Both the position numbers and the translations under genes were made by a program. Shown piece by piece: positions 53,501 through 61,770 of a stretch of DNA of 64,000 bases (positions are counted from its first letter, which is position 1; each line of letters begins with the position of its first letter). The stretch is taken from contig CACJFE010000003.1 of assembly GCA_902592655.1 (NCBI GenBank), forward strand, positions 1 through 64,000. Direction: 5' to 3'. The notes below the pieces were generated by a model. The model did not search any database. It was not told the DNA's origin and saw nothing but the letters and a program-made list of their open reading frames with translations. The stretch comes from an uncultured Pelagibacteraceae bacterium. GTDB lineage: Bacteria > Pseudomonadota > Alphaproteobacteria > Pelagibacterales > Pelagibacteraceae.

Positions 53501-54366
53501 TTAAAAAAGGAATTATCTTAGCAGGTGGATTAGGGACAAGAATGAGCCCTCTTACAAAAGCAGTCAATAAACAACTGCTTCCTTTATATGATAAGCCTTT
53601 AATATATTATCCATTATCTGTTTTGATGTTAGCAGGAATAAAAAATATTTTAATAATTGTAAACAAAGGTCAATTAAGTCAATTCAGAAAAATATTACCT
53701 GAAAAAAATAATTTAGGCATAAATATCCATTATAAAGAACAATCAAAACCTAGAGGACTGCCAGATGCTTTCTTGATCGGAAAAAACTTTATTGGTAAAG
53801 ATAATGTTGCTTTAATTCTAGGTGACAATTTTTTTTACGGGCAAAATTTTTCTTCTAAATTAAAGAAATCTGTTAAATTAAAGTACGGTGCTCAAGTTTA
53901 CCTGCACCCCGTTAATAATCCAAATTTATACGGTGTTGCAACAACTAACAAGAAAAATAAAATTTTAAAAATTATAGAAAAACCAAAAAAAACTAAATCA
54001 AATTTAGCAGTTACAGGAATATATTTTTTTGACAATAATGTTATTGATTTGAGTAAAACCTTAAAACCTTCAAAAAGAAATGAATTGGAAATAGTAGATC
54101 TTTTAAATAAATATAAAAAAAAGGGTAAACTTAAAGCTGAATTCATTGGAAGAGGAGGAGCTTGGCTAGATACAGGAAATATTGAAGATTTTTACAACAC
54201 ATCCAACTTTGTTGCTGCAATAGAAAATAGACAAGGGCTCAAAATAGCTTGTTTAGAAGAAATAGCTTTTGTAAATAAATGGATTGAAAAAAAAGATATA
54301 TTAAATGCTATAAAATTTTACGGTAACTGCAACTACTCAAAATATTTAAAGAGATTTTTAAATTAA
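53497..54366 (+). CDS. rfbA: glucose-1-phosphate thymidylyltransferase
   Basis: A 289-residue nucleotidyltransferase: KGIILAGGLGTRMSPLTKAV, NKQLLPLYDKPLIYYPLSVL, the LGDNFFYG metal site, TGIYFFDNNVID and GRGGAWLDTGNIEDFYN. It makes dTDP-glucose from glucose 1-phosphate and dTTP. With rfbB it supplies the 4-keto-6-deoxy intermediate; rfbC is not in the window. Confidence 0.94.
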   Translation: MIKKGIILAGGLGTRMSPLTKAVNKQLLPLYDKPLIYYPLSVLMLAGIKNILIIVNKGQLSQFRKILPEKNNLGINIHYKEQSKPRGLPDAFLIGKNFIGKDNVALILGDNFFYGQNFSSKLKKSVKLKYGAQVYLHPVNNPNLYGVATTNKKNKILKIIEKPKKTKSNLAVTGIYFFDNNVIDLSKTLKPSKRNELEIVDLLNKYKKKGKLKAEFIGRGGAWLDTGNIEDFYNTSNFVAAIENRQGLKIACLEEIAFVNKWIEKKDILNAIKFYGNCNYSKYLKRFLN

Positions 54367-54370
54367 ATAA

Positions 54371-55210
54371 ATGCAAAATTCAAAAATATATTGCATGTGC
54401 TTACATGAACATCATTTATCAAATCTCAAAAAGTTAAACTATGTACCAGTAGGTCTAGGTAAAAATAATTTTTCCTCTGAATGGTTGAGGGATAATAAAG
54501 ATATAAATATTTCTGAAAAAAATTCTTATTATGGTGAATACACTTTTTATTATTGGTTTTGGAAAAATATTTTGAATACCTTAAACGATAATACTTGGAT
54601 TGGTTTCACAGGATACAGATATCATTGGAGTAACAATAATAAATTTTCATCTGATGCAATAAGTAAAATTATTAATAAAGAAAATTTCAAAGATTATATC
54701 TTAAAAGAAATTCCTAAAGAATGGGGTGATACTAAAATTATTTTAGGAGAGGAAATTTTTGTAGATAATTGGAAATTAAGTAAAATTTTAAAACATGGGG
54801 GGAAATATTTTCTAAAGAATCCTAAATATTTTCTTAAAAAAAATAGAAATATAAAGCTACATTTTGATATTTTTCATGGCCAGAATATTCTTGATAGAGC
54901 TATTGAGGTTTTAAATCATGACGATAGGGTTGACTTTAAAGATTTTGTTAATAGCCAGAAGTCTTTTAATAGGGAAAATCTTTTTTTTTGCAGATCTAAA
55001 AAAACTATAAATGATTACTTTACGTCTGTCTTTAATTGGCTTTTAGAATGTGAAAAATTGTTTGGATTTGATTTAAAAGGTTATAGTCAAACTAGATTGT
55101 ATGCATTTTTAGCAGAGCGTTACATATCATTTTGGTTTAAAAAATATACAAAATTTAAAACTTGGCCAATATTTTTTTATGATACGAACAAAAACAAAAT
55201 AGTTTTATGA
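54371..55210 (+). CDS. DUF4422-like putative glycosyltransferase
   Basis: A 279-residue protein. The arrangement YVPVGLGKNNFS, NSYYGEYTFYYWFWKN and WIGFTGYRYHW, followed later by FCRSKKTINDYFTSVFNWL and RLYAFLAERYISFWF, resembles the DUF4422 family found in capsule and O-antigen clusters and believed to be glycosyltransferases. There is no signal peptide. Recognition is from memory of the family pattern, so moderate. It overlaps the next gene by four bases. Confidence 0.6.
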   Translation: MQNSKIYCMCLHEHHLSNLKKLNYVPVGLGKNNFSSEWLRDNKDINISEKNSYYGEYTFYYWFWKNILNTLNDNTWIGFTGYRYHWSNNNKFSSDAISKIINKENFKDYILKEIPKEWGDTKIILGEEIFVDNWKLSKILKHGGKYFLKNPKYFLKKNRNIKLHFDIFHGQNILDRAIEVLNHDDRVDFKDFVNSQKSFNRENLFFCRSKKTINDYFTSVFNWLLECEKLFGFDLKGYSQTRLYAFLAERYISFWFKKYTKFKTWPIFFYDTNKNKIVL

Positions 55211-56007
55211 GAGAACTTGTGAGCTTTTTTTTAAAATTCAAGATTTATAACAATATTCATAAAGTGTTAGGCCCTAAAATTTTTAAACTTTTTAAAATTT
55301 TTTTTGTTGAAACAAATTTTGAAAAATTACCAGTTTTAAATCATCCTTTAGAGATTGATTACAAAAAAGAATTAAAAAAATATAATTTAGTAAAAAAAAC
55401 TAAGCTAAGACCATTTGTATCTTACTCACATATTTTAGATATAATTAAACTAAGCGGACAATTTAAAAAAAGGGAAATAAAATTTTTAGATTTTGGAGCT
55501 GGAAATTTGGAGTTATTCGCTTACTTAAGTAAAAATATGAGCAAGCTTAAATACTTTTATCATGATCAAAATGAATATAATTTATTAATTGAAAAAATAA
55601 AAAATGATAAAAAGATAAAAAATTTAGAAGTAATAAAAAATTTTAAAAATAAATCTTTAAATTTTGATTTTGTATATTTTGGAGGCTCCTTACAATATAT
55701 AAATGATTATAAAAGTGCCCTAAAAAAAATCTTTAAAAAAACTAAATTTATAATTATTAGTCAAACTCCTTTTCACTTTAATGAAAACATTCAAAATGAT
55801 ATTATCTTGAAACAATTAAATTTATCTTATGCATTGAATTATCTTTATTTAATTAATTATCAAAAGTTCAAAAAGTTTCTTCAAAAAAATAAATTTAATT
55901 TAATTTCTATGACCCACAATCGTGTTATTAAGTTTATTAACTTTAAGAATCTCAAAAAAAAATATAAAAATATAGATATGTATGACCTCATATTCGAAAA
56001 AAAATAA
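55207..56007 (+). CDS. class I SAM methyltransferase-like protein
   Basis: A 266-residue protein with a Rossmann core from about residue 95: IKFLDFGAGNLELFAYL is motif I, KYFYHDQNEYNLL contains the strand-2 acidic end, and FDFVYFGGSLQYINDYKSAL is the motif IV region. The last part, KFIIISQTPFHF, fits strand 5. It resembles the TIGR04325-type methyltransferases of surface-polysaccharide clusters, but the assignment is loose. It shares 26 bases with the start of the next gene in another frame. Confidence 0.6.
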   Translation: MRELVSFFLKFKIYNNIHKVLGPKIFKLFKIFFVETNFEKLPVLNHPLEIDYKKELKKYNLVKKTKLRPFVSYSHILDIIKLSGQFKKREIKFLDFGAGNLELFAYLSKNMSKLKYFYHDQNEYNLLIEKIKNDKKIKNLEVIKNFKNKSLNFDFVYFGGSLQYINDYKSALKKIFKKTKFIIISQTPFHFNENIQNDIILKQLNLSYALNYLYLINYQKFKKFLQKNKFNLISMTHNRVIKFINFKNLKKKYKNIDMYDLIFEKK

Positions 56008-56728
56008 TATATTAGTTACTGGTGGATCTGGAAGATTTGGAAAAATTCTTAAGAAAAAAAACTACAAAAACTTTATATATCCCTCTAAAAATCAATTAGA
56101 TATTACAAAAATTTCCTCCATTGAGAAGTATGTTAAAAAGATTAAACCAGGCAAAATTATACATCTAGCTGGACTTTCAAGGCCTTTGGAAATACATGAT
56201 AAAAAATCTGAAAAGAGTATTTTATTGAATATTATTGGGACAAGTAATTTAGCAATAATTTGTAAAAAATATAAAATAAAATTAATTTTTTTTTCAACTA
56301 ATTATGTCTATCCTGGAGTTAAAGGCATGTATAAAGAAACTGATCCTTTGCTTCCTGCCAGCAATTATGCATGGTCTAAGCTTGGTGCTGAAGCTGCGGT
56401 TCATATGATTAAAAATTCTTTGATATTGAGAGTATGTATGACTGAAAAACCTTTCTTACATAAGTATGCTTTGTCTGATGTTTACCTAAATTTCATATTT
56501 CAAGAAAAAATAGCAAATATTTTACCAATAATTATTAAAAGGAAAGGTGTTATTAATGTAGGTGGGCCAGCTCAAACTGTCTATAATTTTGCAAAAAAAT
56601 CGAACCCTAATGTTAAAAAAATACTGGCAAAGAATGTGACAAAAGTTCAATATAAAAAAAATATGTCTATGAGTATAAATAAATTATTATCAATACTTAA
56701 AAAAAATAAAAAACTATTAATAAATTAA
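55982..56728 (+). CDS. RfbD-like sugar-nucleotide reductase
   Basis: A 248-residue SDR of the RmlD/sugar-nucleotide-binding family. It has NILVTGGSGRFGKIL, the RmlD-style SKNQLDITKISSIEKYVKKI (20 residues), KIIHLAGLSRP, FFSTNYVYPG and the Tyr-Lys pair in YAWSKLGAEAAV. True RfbD (about 290 residues) reduces dTDP-4-keto-rhamnose; this shorter version may reduce a related 4-keto sugar made by RfbB. The start at 55982 lies inside the preceding gene; an alternative internal start is not obvious. Confidence 0.68.
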   Translation: MTSYSKKNNILVTGGSGRFGKILKKKNYKNFIYPSKNQLDITKISSIEKYVKKIKPGKIIHLAGLSRPLEIHDKKSEKSILLNIIGTSNLAIICKKYKIKLIFFSTNYVYPGVKGMYKETDPLLPASNYAWSKLGAEAAVHMIKNSLILRVCMTEKPFLHKYALSDVYLNFIFQEKIANILPIIIKRKGVINVGGPAQTVYNFAKKSNPNVKKILAKNVTKVQYKKNMSMSINKLLSILKKNKKLLIN

Positions 56729-56748
56729 CAATATGTTATTAAATTAAG

Positions 56749-57897
56749 ATGTCGTTTAAAGAATTACCAATAATGAGAGATAAAAGTAAAGGTGTTTTAC
56801 TTTTTTATCCATATGTTTCAAAAAAATCGGCAGGAAATATTAAAAAAAAACTTGCTGGCAGATGGTTAGGTCAAGGTCCTGCAGTAGATAAATTTGAAAA
56901 TGATTTCAAAAAAAAATTTGCAAAAAACCACTCTGTAATTGCAACTGGTTCTGGCACAGATTCTTTACATTTAGCATACATTCTTGCTGGACTCAAAAAA
57001 GGGGATGAGGTTATAACAACAGTTTTTACATGTACTGCAACTAATATACCACTACTCTATATGGGTATTAAAATTAAATTTGCGGATATCGATAAAGACA
57101 CAATGAATATATCAATTAAAAGTATAAAGAAATTAATTACAAAAAAAACCAAGGCAATAGTATGCGTACATTACGGAGGATTGCCTTGTGAAATGGATGA
57201 TTTAAAAAAGATTGCAAAAAAAAATAAATTAATTTTAATCGAAGATGCAGCGCATGCTATAGGAGCAAAATATAAAGGGAAACCTATTGGTAATATAAGT
57301 GACTTCACTACATTTAGTTTTCAAGCAATTAAGCATTTCACAACAGGTGATGGTGGGATTTTAACTATTAAGAACAAAAAACTAGAAGATAAAGCTAAAC
57401 GAATAAGATGGTTTGGGATTGATAGAAAAGGTAAACAAAAAGGAACATGGAAAAATGATGTTCATGAAATTGGATATAAATACCAAATGACTGATATTGC
57501 AGCCACAATGGGATCAGACTCTCTCAAAGAATTTAACTATATAATTAATCATAGAAAAAAAATTTATAAAACTTATTTAAAAGAGCTTTCAAAAAATAAA
57601 AAAATAAAATGTATACATGACTTCGATAAGAAAAAATCTCATGGTGCTTGGTTATTTACGATAAATGTTAGCAATAAAGATTTTGTTCAAAGAAAATTAA
57701 GAGAGCACAATATTGAAACTAACCAAGTTCATTTTAGGAATGATAAATATTCAATATTTAGAAAATTTGTAAGAGGAAAAAAATTTCCAAATATGGATTA
57801 TTTAGAAAACAGATATTTAGTTTTACCTCTCCACCATAAGGTAACTGTATCTGACGCAAAACATATAAGTAGTTTAGTTAATAAGTACGTTAAATAA
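56749..57897 (+). CDS. DegT/DnrJ/EryC1 family PLP aminotransferase
   Basis: A 382-residue sugar aminotransferase. The N-terminal GRWLGQGPAVDKFENDF, ATGSGTDSLHLAYILAGLKKGDE (here ATGSGTDSLHLAYILAG), LIEDAAHAIGAKYKG, the PLP-Lys in SFQAIKHFTTGDGG and YKYQMTDIAATMG are standard. It would aminate a keto-sugar nucleotide, probably the dTDP-4-keto-6-deoxy sugar from RfbA/RfbB or its isomer. It closes the plus-strand sugar operon, just before the tRNA gene. Confidence 0.88.
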   Translation: MSFKELPIMRDKSKGVLLFYPYVSKKSAGNIKKKLAGRWLGQGPAVDKFENDFKKKFAKNHSVIATGSGTDSLHLAYILAGLKKGDEVITTVFTCTATNIPLLYMGIKIKFADIDKDTMNISIKSIKKLITKKTKAIVCVHYGGLPCEMDDLKKIAKKNKLILIEDAAHAIGAKYKGKPIGNISDFTTFSFQAIKHFTTGDGGILTIKNKKLEDKAKRIRWFGIDRKGKQKGTWKNDVHEIGYKYQMTDIAATMGSDSLKEFNYIINHRKKIYKTYLKELSKNKKIKCIHDFDKKKSHGAWLFTINVSNKDFVQRKLREHNIETNQVHFRNDKYSIFRKFVRGKKFPNMDYLENRYLVLPLHHKVTVSDAKHISSLVNKYVK

Positions 57898-57901
57898 TTT
57901 G

Positions 57902-57975
57902 TAGCGAGGGGCGGATTCGAACCGCCGACCCCAGGCTTATGAGTCCTGTGCTCTAACCAACTGAGCTACCTCGCC
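57902..57975 (-). tRNA. tRNA-Met (anticodon CAT), elongator
   Basis: A 74-base cloverleaf on the minus strand. The acceptor GGCGAGG pairs with CCTCGCT, with a G-U at the end; D arm GCTC/GAGC, anticodon loop CTCATAA, T arm GGCGG-TTCGAAT-CCGCC. The anticodon complement ATG is at 57939-57941. The discriminator is A and the 3' CCA is not encoded. It lacks the initiator's C1-A72 mismatch and GGG/CCC anticodon stem. The sequence resembles alphaproteobacterial elongator Met tRNA; a lysidine-type Ile tRNA is the alternative. Confidence 0.93.
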
Positions 57976-57989
57976 AAAGATATTTTTAT

Positions 57990-57995
57990 ATTATA
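57990..57995 (-). promoter_or_regulatory. -10 box of the tRNA-Met gene
   Basis: On the minus strand a perfect TATAAT lies 14 bases before the mature tRNA 5' end, placing a transcription start a few bases ahead of the tRNA. No good -35 hexamer is seen 16-18 bases further up, where a hairpin (58001-58025) lies instead. Single-element evidence only. Confidence 0.4.
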
Positions 57996-58000
57996 TTTGT

Positions 58001-58025
58001 TAAACTAAATCATCAGTTTAGTTTA
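58001..58025. other. 9-bp stem hairpin between small membrane gene and tRNA
   Basis: TAAACTAAA at 58001-58009 pairs exactly with TTTAGTTTA at 58017-58025 across a 7-base loop. It lies 26 bases after the stop of the minus-strand small gene and before the tRNA promoter. A run of eight T (58041-58048) lies 15 bases away on the plus strand, too far for a classical terminator. It may end or protect either transcript. Confidence 0.4.
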
Positions 58026-58051
58026 TACATATATTATTGATTTTTTTTAAA

Positions 58052-58234
58052 TTACAGTGTGAGAATTATTCCAAAAACAGTTATTGCAGAAATTGCAGCG
58101 ATACTTAAAGCTAAGTTTCTATTTCTTTCAATTTTTCGCTCTTCATTAATTCTATTCAACAAATCTGAAAGCTTTACTTTGCTTTGAGACTTTATATCTT
58201 CAACAGATTGGTCTGTCTTATATTGAGAACTCAT
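58052..58234 (-). CDS. 60-residue single-span membrane protein
   Basis: A short protein with a charged, helical N-terminal part (SVEDIKSQSKVKLSDLLNRI, then NEERKIERNRN) and one C-terminal hydrophobic span LALSIAAISAITVFGIILTL at about residues 41-60. The layout is that of a tail-anchored inner-membrane protein. I do not know a family. The frame is flanked by its own short gaps, with no coupling to neighbours. Confidence 0.6.
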   Translation of the reverse strand: MSSQYKTDQSVEDIKSQSKVKLSDLLNRINEERKIERNRNLALSIAAISAITVFGIILTL

Positions 58235-58325
58235 AATTAAATTAAATCACAATTAAGATATTTTAAAATATTTAATTTGAGCAAAATGGGTTTCAATCAT
58301 AAATTTGACCCAAAATGATTAAAAA

Positions 58326-59666
58326 TTAATTTGTTTTTATGTGATTTGAGATACCCACCCTAAGTTTCTCGATTATTTCATCGATATGTTTTTTTTCACA
58401 TACAAATGGTGGAGCAATGATCAAGGCGTCACCAGTGGGTTTAATATTTACTCCCGCATCATAACATTTTTTATAAACGTTAAATCCCGCTTTACCTGGC
58501 TTATCCCTCATATTAATATCTATTCCACCTAATAAACCGTAATTACGGATACTATCAATACATTTTAAATCTTTAAGGGAGTGTATTCCATCTTCAAAAT
58601 ATTTAGACATTTGTTTTACTTTATTAAATATATCTTCACTCTCAAAAATTTTTTGTACAGCTATTGCAGCTGAAACAGCAACTGGAATTCCAGAGTAAGT
58701 ATAACCATGAAATAATTCAACTGCGCCATCTGGAGAAGCGTCCATTATAGAGTCGTAAATTTTTTCTCTAACTGCGACTACTCCCATAGGAACAATTCCA
58801 TTAGTCGTTGCTTTAGCCATTGTTATTAAATCAGGAGTAACACCAAATTCTTGTGCAGCAAATGCTGAGCCAGTCCTACCCCAGCCTGTTACTACTTCGT
58901 CAAAAATTAATAAAATTCCGTGCTTATCACAAATCTTTCTTAACTTTTGCAAATAATTTTTTGGAGGAATCAAAGTTCCCGTAGATGCAGCTATTGGTTC
59001 GACCACACAAGCCGCTATATTCTCACCACCCAATTTTTTTGCTATGGCTTCTAAATCGTTAGCTAGTTCTGATCCAGTATTAGGTTGGCCTTTAACAAAC
59101 TTATGCTCGGGTAAAAATGTATGTCTCATATGTTCAACACCAGGCATTAGGATATTTTTAAATTCTTTTGAATTATTTGGAATACCCCCAACTGTTAAAG
59201 AACCAATATTCATTCCATGATAACCACGTTCTCTTCCTACAAATTTAAATCTATTATGCTGCCCAATAGATCTAAAGTAAGCTACTGAAATCTTAATTGC
59301 TGTTTCAACTGCAGTAGATCCACAAATCGTATAAAAAATTCTGTTTAAATCCTCTGGGGTTTTCTTCGCTATCATTGTAGCTAGTTCAAATGAACCTCCA
59401 TAACCTTGTTGAAAAGGCATTGTATAATCTAATTTCTCTAGTTGGCTTTTGATAGCGTTAATTATTTCTTTTCTTCCATGCCCTAAAGGATTGCAATACA
59501 AACCTGAGCTACCATCAATTAAAGTATTACCTTGATGGGTTTTTAAATAAATACCCTCTGCTTCTACTATTATTCTTGGATTTCTTTTAAAGTCTTTATT
59601 GGAAGAGAATGGCATCCAATGTTCATTTAAAGAGTTAGGTATTTTAGTTTGAAAGGCTGAACTCAT
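58326..59666 (-). CDS. class III aminotransferase (omega-amino acid:pyruvate type)
   Basis: A 446-residue fold-type I PLP enzyme. Visible are LNEHWMPFSSNKDFKRNPR at the N-terminus, GLYCNPLGHGRKEII, YTICGSTAVETAIKISVAYF (20 residues), GRERGYHGMN, LIFDEVVTGWGRTGSAFA and the PLP Lys in LITMAKATTNG (about residue 285). This is the omega-aminotransferase branch, which moves amino groups from beta-alanine, taurine-like amines or polyamines to pyruvate. The exact amine is unknown. It diverges from a methyltransferase gene over 45 bases. Confidence 0.87.
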   Translation of the reverse strand: MSSAFQTKIPNSLNEHWMPFSSNKDFKRNPRIIVEAEGIYLKTHQGNTLIDGSSGLYCNPLGHGRKEIINAIKSQLEKLDYTMPFQQGYGGSFELATMIAKKTPEDLNRIFYTICGSTAVETAIKISVAYFRSIGQHNRFKFVGRERGYHGMNIGSLTVGGIPNNSKEFKNILMPGVEHMRHTFLPEHKFVKGQPNTGSELANDLEAIAKKLGGENIAACVVEPIAASTGTLIPPKNYLQKLRKICDKHGILLIFDEVVTGWGRTGSAFAAQEFGVTPDLITMAKATTNGIVPMGVVAVREKIYDSIMDASPDGAVELFHGYTYSGIPVAVSAAIAVQKIFESEDIFNKVKQMSKYFEDGIHSLKDLKCIDSIRNYGLLGGIDINMRDKPGKAGFNVYKKCYDAGVNIKPTGDALIIAPPFVCEKKHIDEIIEKLRVGISNHIKTN

Positions 59667-59711
59667 TAATAATTTATAGCAAAGTAATTTTTTGAATGCT
59701 ATCTAAATATT

Positions 59712-60419
59712 ATGAAAAAACTAAAAAACTGGGATAATAAAACTTGGTTATCATCTAAACCTTATATCTCTCAATTTAATAAATTTCTTAAAAGAAGAAT
59801 AAATTTAAATAAAAATTCGAAAATATTAGACATAGGATGTGGAAGAGCAAATATTATTAGTGCCCTTGAAAAGAAATATAAATTTAGAAATAAACCCATA
59901 GGGATTGATATTGTTGCGAATAAGAATGTTAAAAAAAATATTATATTTAAGAAAATTGGTGCCTTAAAATATCTAAAAAAAAAAGAAAAATACGATCTAA
60001 TTTTAATCAAACAAACTATTCATTTTTTTTCAAAATCAAATTTAAATCGCTTTCTAAGTCTTTCTAAAAAAAGTTTAAATAATAAAGGCAAAATATTAAT
60101 TTTTTCACTAAAAACAAATAATAATAAAATACCCTGTTTTAAAAAGATGAGAAAAAATTTAGAAAAGAGTTTAAAAAGAGATGAAGTTTTATTTAAGGTT
60201 ATCAAAAAAAACTTAAAACAAATTAACTACACAAACTTTAACTTTAAAGTAAATATCTCGAAACAAAAATACATAAGAATGATTAGAGAAAGATACATTT
60301 CATGCTTATTAAACATGAGTAATAAAGAAATTAAATTTGGTATCAGTGAAATTAAATTAAAGTATAAAAATCAAATAAAATTCACTGATACCCTAAAATG
60401 TATTAGCTATAGAAAATAA
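59712..60419 (+). CDS. class I SAM-dependent methyltransferase
   Basis: A 235-residue methyltransferase. Motif I is KILDIGCGRANIISALEKKY (20 residues), strand 2 ends in IGIDIV, motif IV reads KYDLILIKQTIHFF and the post-motif strand is KGKILIFSLKTNNN. It is highly lysine-rich. The substrate is unknown. Its stop touches the end of the convergent GYD gene without any gap. Confidence 0.72.
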   Translation: MKKLKNWDNKTWLSSKPYISQFNKFLKRRINLNKNSKILDIGCGRANIISALEKKYKFRNKPIGIDIVANKNVKKNIIFKKIGALKYLKKKEKYDLILIKQTIHFFSKSNLNRFLSLSKKSLNNKGKILIFSLKTNNNKIPCFKKMRKNLEKSLKRDEVLFKVIKKNLKQINYTNFNFKVNISKQKYIRMIRERYISCLLNMSNKEIKFGISEIKLKYKNQIKFTDTLKCISYRK

Positions 60420-60743
60420 TTATTTTCCTGGCTCTTTATATGATGAAGCCATTTTCTGAGCAGTCTTAGCTATTTCATTTAGATTTACGTCTTCTAAAAT
60501 TGTAAAATCTGAAACAGCACCACTAGAAACAGCAACCATTGCAGCTGCAGCAGCTTGTTCAAAAGTTCCTTCAATCACTGCCATAAAATCGTATTTTCCT
60601 CTTAGGCCTGAGTATTGAGTCACTTTAGCTCCTACTGAAGCGGCAAGTGCGGATGTAGCAGCTTTTCTGTCTGTAGACGGATTGCTTACAAACCCTCCCA
60701 GACCTTTAGCTGTGTAACATCCAAGTGTATAAAATTTTGCCAT
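60420..60743 (-). CDS. GYD-domain protein (dimeric alpha/beta barrel)
   Basis: A 107-residue protein with FYTLGCYTAKGLGGF at the start and GLRGKYDFMAVIEGTFEQA, whose GKYD replaces the family's G-x-YD motif. GYD proteins adopt the ferredoxin-like dimeric barrel; the biochemical role is not established. The last gene of a small-protein operon; its start has a strong GGAAAGGGG ribosome site. A Cys lies at residue 9. Confidence 0.8.
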   Translation of the reverse strand: MAKFYTLGCYTAKGLGGFVSNPSTDRKAATSALAASVGAKVTQYSGLRGKYDFMAVIEGTFEQAAAAAMVAVSSGAVSDFTILEDVNLNEIAKTAQKMASSYKEPGK

Positions 60744-60756
60744 TGTTACCCCTTTC

Positions 60757-61050
60757 CTATTTCTCGATTACAACTGTACCAGAATGAGGATCAGTTACTC
60801 CTAAATCTGATGACAGCTCTTCTAAAGTGTGCCGAAGTGTATCCAAAAATGCAATCATTTTTGGTCTTGCTTTAGCAATATCATCTTCAGAATTCCATTC
60901 ACCTATCATAAAAAATTCATTAGGTTTCGTTTCAACGTATTTTGCTGAAATTTGCCCATCGAACTTTGGCATCTCATCTATTTTTTTTAAATATTCCTCT
61001 CTGCTAGATGATTTCACTTTACATCTAACAATATTCATAAACTTTGCCAT
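60757..61050 (-). CDS. ABM-like small dimeric-barrel protein
   Basis: A 97-residue protein: FMNIVRCKVKSSSREEYLKK, then FFMIGEWNSEDDIAKARPKM and FLDTLRHTLEELS. The pattern of two beta-alpha-beta units with a terminal beta strand fits the antibiotic-biosynthesis-monooxygenase-like barrel fold. Members range from heme-degrading enzymes to quinol oxygenases, so function is open. It lies 13 bases before the GYD gene and follows an AAGGAA ribosome site. Confidence 0.68.
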   Translation of the reverse strand: MAKFMNIVRCKVKSSSREEYLKKIDEMPKFDGQISAKYVETKPNEFFMIGEWNSEDDIAKARPKMIAFLDTLRHTLEELSSDLGVTDPHSGTVVIEK

Positions 61051-61058
61051 TTGTTTCC

Positions 61059-61475
61059 TTAAACGTAAATTTTATCAGCCAAACCGTAACAAAGAATAGC
61101 ACTGATAATAACAAGAACGAGTGGAGCATATATTCCATCGTTTCTAGTTTTTTTGGTTAAACCTGTTTTATCAATTTTTAATGTGTAAAAATTTACAACC
61201 AATATTGAAACATTCATTATAAAAACTAAGTTAAAGAAAGCCCAAGTAGCCTCTACACCGCCTGATCTTATAAAAGCGATATATATTGCCATTAAAACAG
61301 TAGCAATCATAAATGAACCTGCAAATCTTGTAATTAAAGTTGCAGTTTTATCTACCCCTCTACCCTTAAGAAATTTTTTAGTATCAAAGACTAACTGGTA
61401 AGCGTAGCTACCAACTATAATAAAATGTGCTAAGTAAATTATTAAATAAAATGCGTTTCCAAATTTATCGATCAT
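61059..61475 (-). CDS. four-span membrane protein, unknown
   Basis: From the ATG at 61475 the protein has 138 residues. I chose that start because AGGA lies eight bases ahead and it begins seven bases after the upstream gene ends; the frame stretches to 61523 only by running through that gene. Four hydrophobic segments: FYLIIYLAHFIIVGSYAY, SFMIATVLMAIYIAF, FFNLVFIMNVSILVVNFY and APLVLVIISAILCYGLA. His17 lies in the first span. It resembles DUF2269-like small membrane proteins, but I do not assign it. Confidence 0.72.
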   Translation of the reverse strand: MIDKFGNAFYLIIYLAHFIIVGSYAYQLVFDTKKFLKGRGVDKTATLITRFAGSFMIATVLMAIYIAFIRSGGVEATWAFFNLVFIMNVSILVVNFYTLKIDKTGLTKKTRNDGIYAPLVLVIISAILCYGLADKIYV

Positions 61476-61482
61476 AAATATC

Positions 61483-61770
61483 CTATGCGTTATAGTCCAT
61501 GACTTGATCTGTACACTCAACAAACTTATGTGGAGTGAAAAAATCGTTCATTTGACCTAGTTGATTAATAATTGCTTGCTCATCTTTTCCTTTCCACCAA
61601 CAGTACATTTCCATCGTTTCTCCCGGTGTATTCCAAGTCATTTGACAAGCAGCATTGTCACTTTTCATACTCTTAACAATATCTTCCATCTTCATAGAAG
61701 CCACTGTATCAGTAAATTTTTTTTTCATTTCAGCAGATTTAAAAGTATGCGTTACCATATAGTTTTTCAT
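61483..61770 (-). CDS. 95-residue DUF3303-like small protein
   Basis: A cytosolic protein starting MKNYMVTHTFKSAEMKKKF, with MTWNTPGETMEMYCWWKGKD and LGQMNDFFTPHKFVEC. The spacing of strands and helices fits another ferredoxin-like dimeric barrel, close in style to DUF3303. Three Cys are present. It follows the DUF1330 gene with no gap and has an AAAGGAG ribosome site six bases before the ATG. Function not known. Confidence 0.65.
   Translation of the reverse strand: MKNYMVTHTFKSAEMKKKFTDTVASMKMEDIVKSMKSDNAACQMTWNTPGETMEMYCWWKGKDEQAIINQLGQMNDFFTPHKFVECTDQVMDYNA

Noticed and set aside
47349-57897. A mobile or horizontally acquired glycan island
   Set aside because: The gene content is typical of variable surface loci, and base composition by eye remains as AT-rich as the rest; no integrase, transposase or flanking repeats were found. 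The tRNA at one end is intact and no repeat of its 3' end was noticed.
57902-57975. Initiator tRNA-fMet or lysidine-type tRNA-Ile
   Set aside because: The initiator lacks pairing at 1-72 and has GGG/CCC in the anticodon stem, neither seen here. The Ile type shares the CAT loop, but the overall sequence is closer to alphaproteobacterial elongator Met as I remember it; not fully excluded.
58262-58325. Hairpin with TGGGT and ACCCA arms before the class III aminotransferase
   Set aside because: Only five bases pair cleanly and no T-run or conserved element accompanies it.
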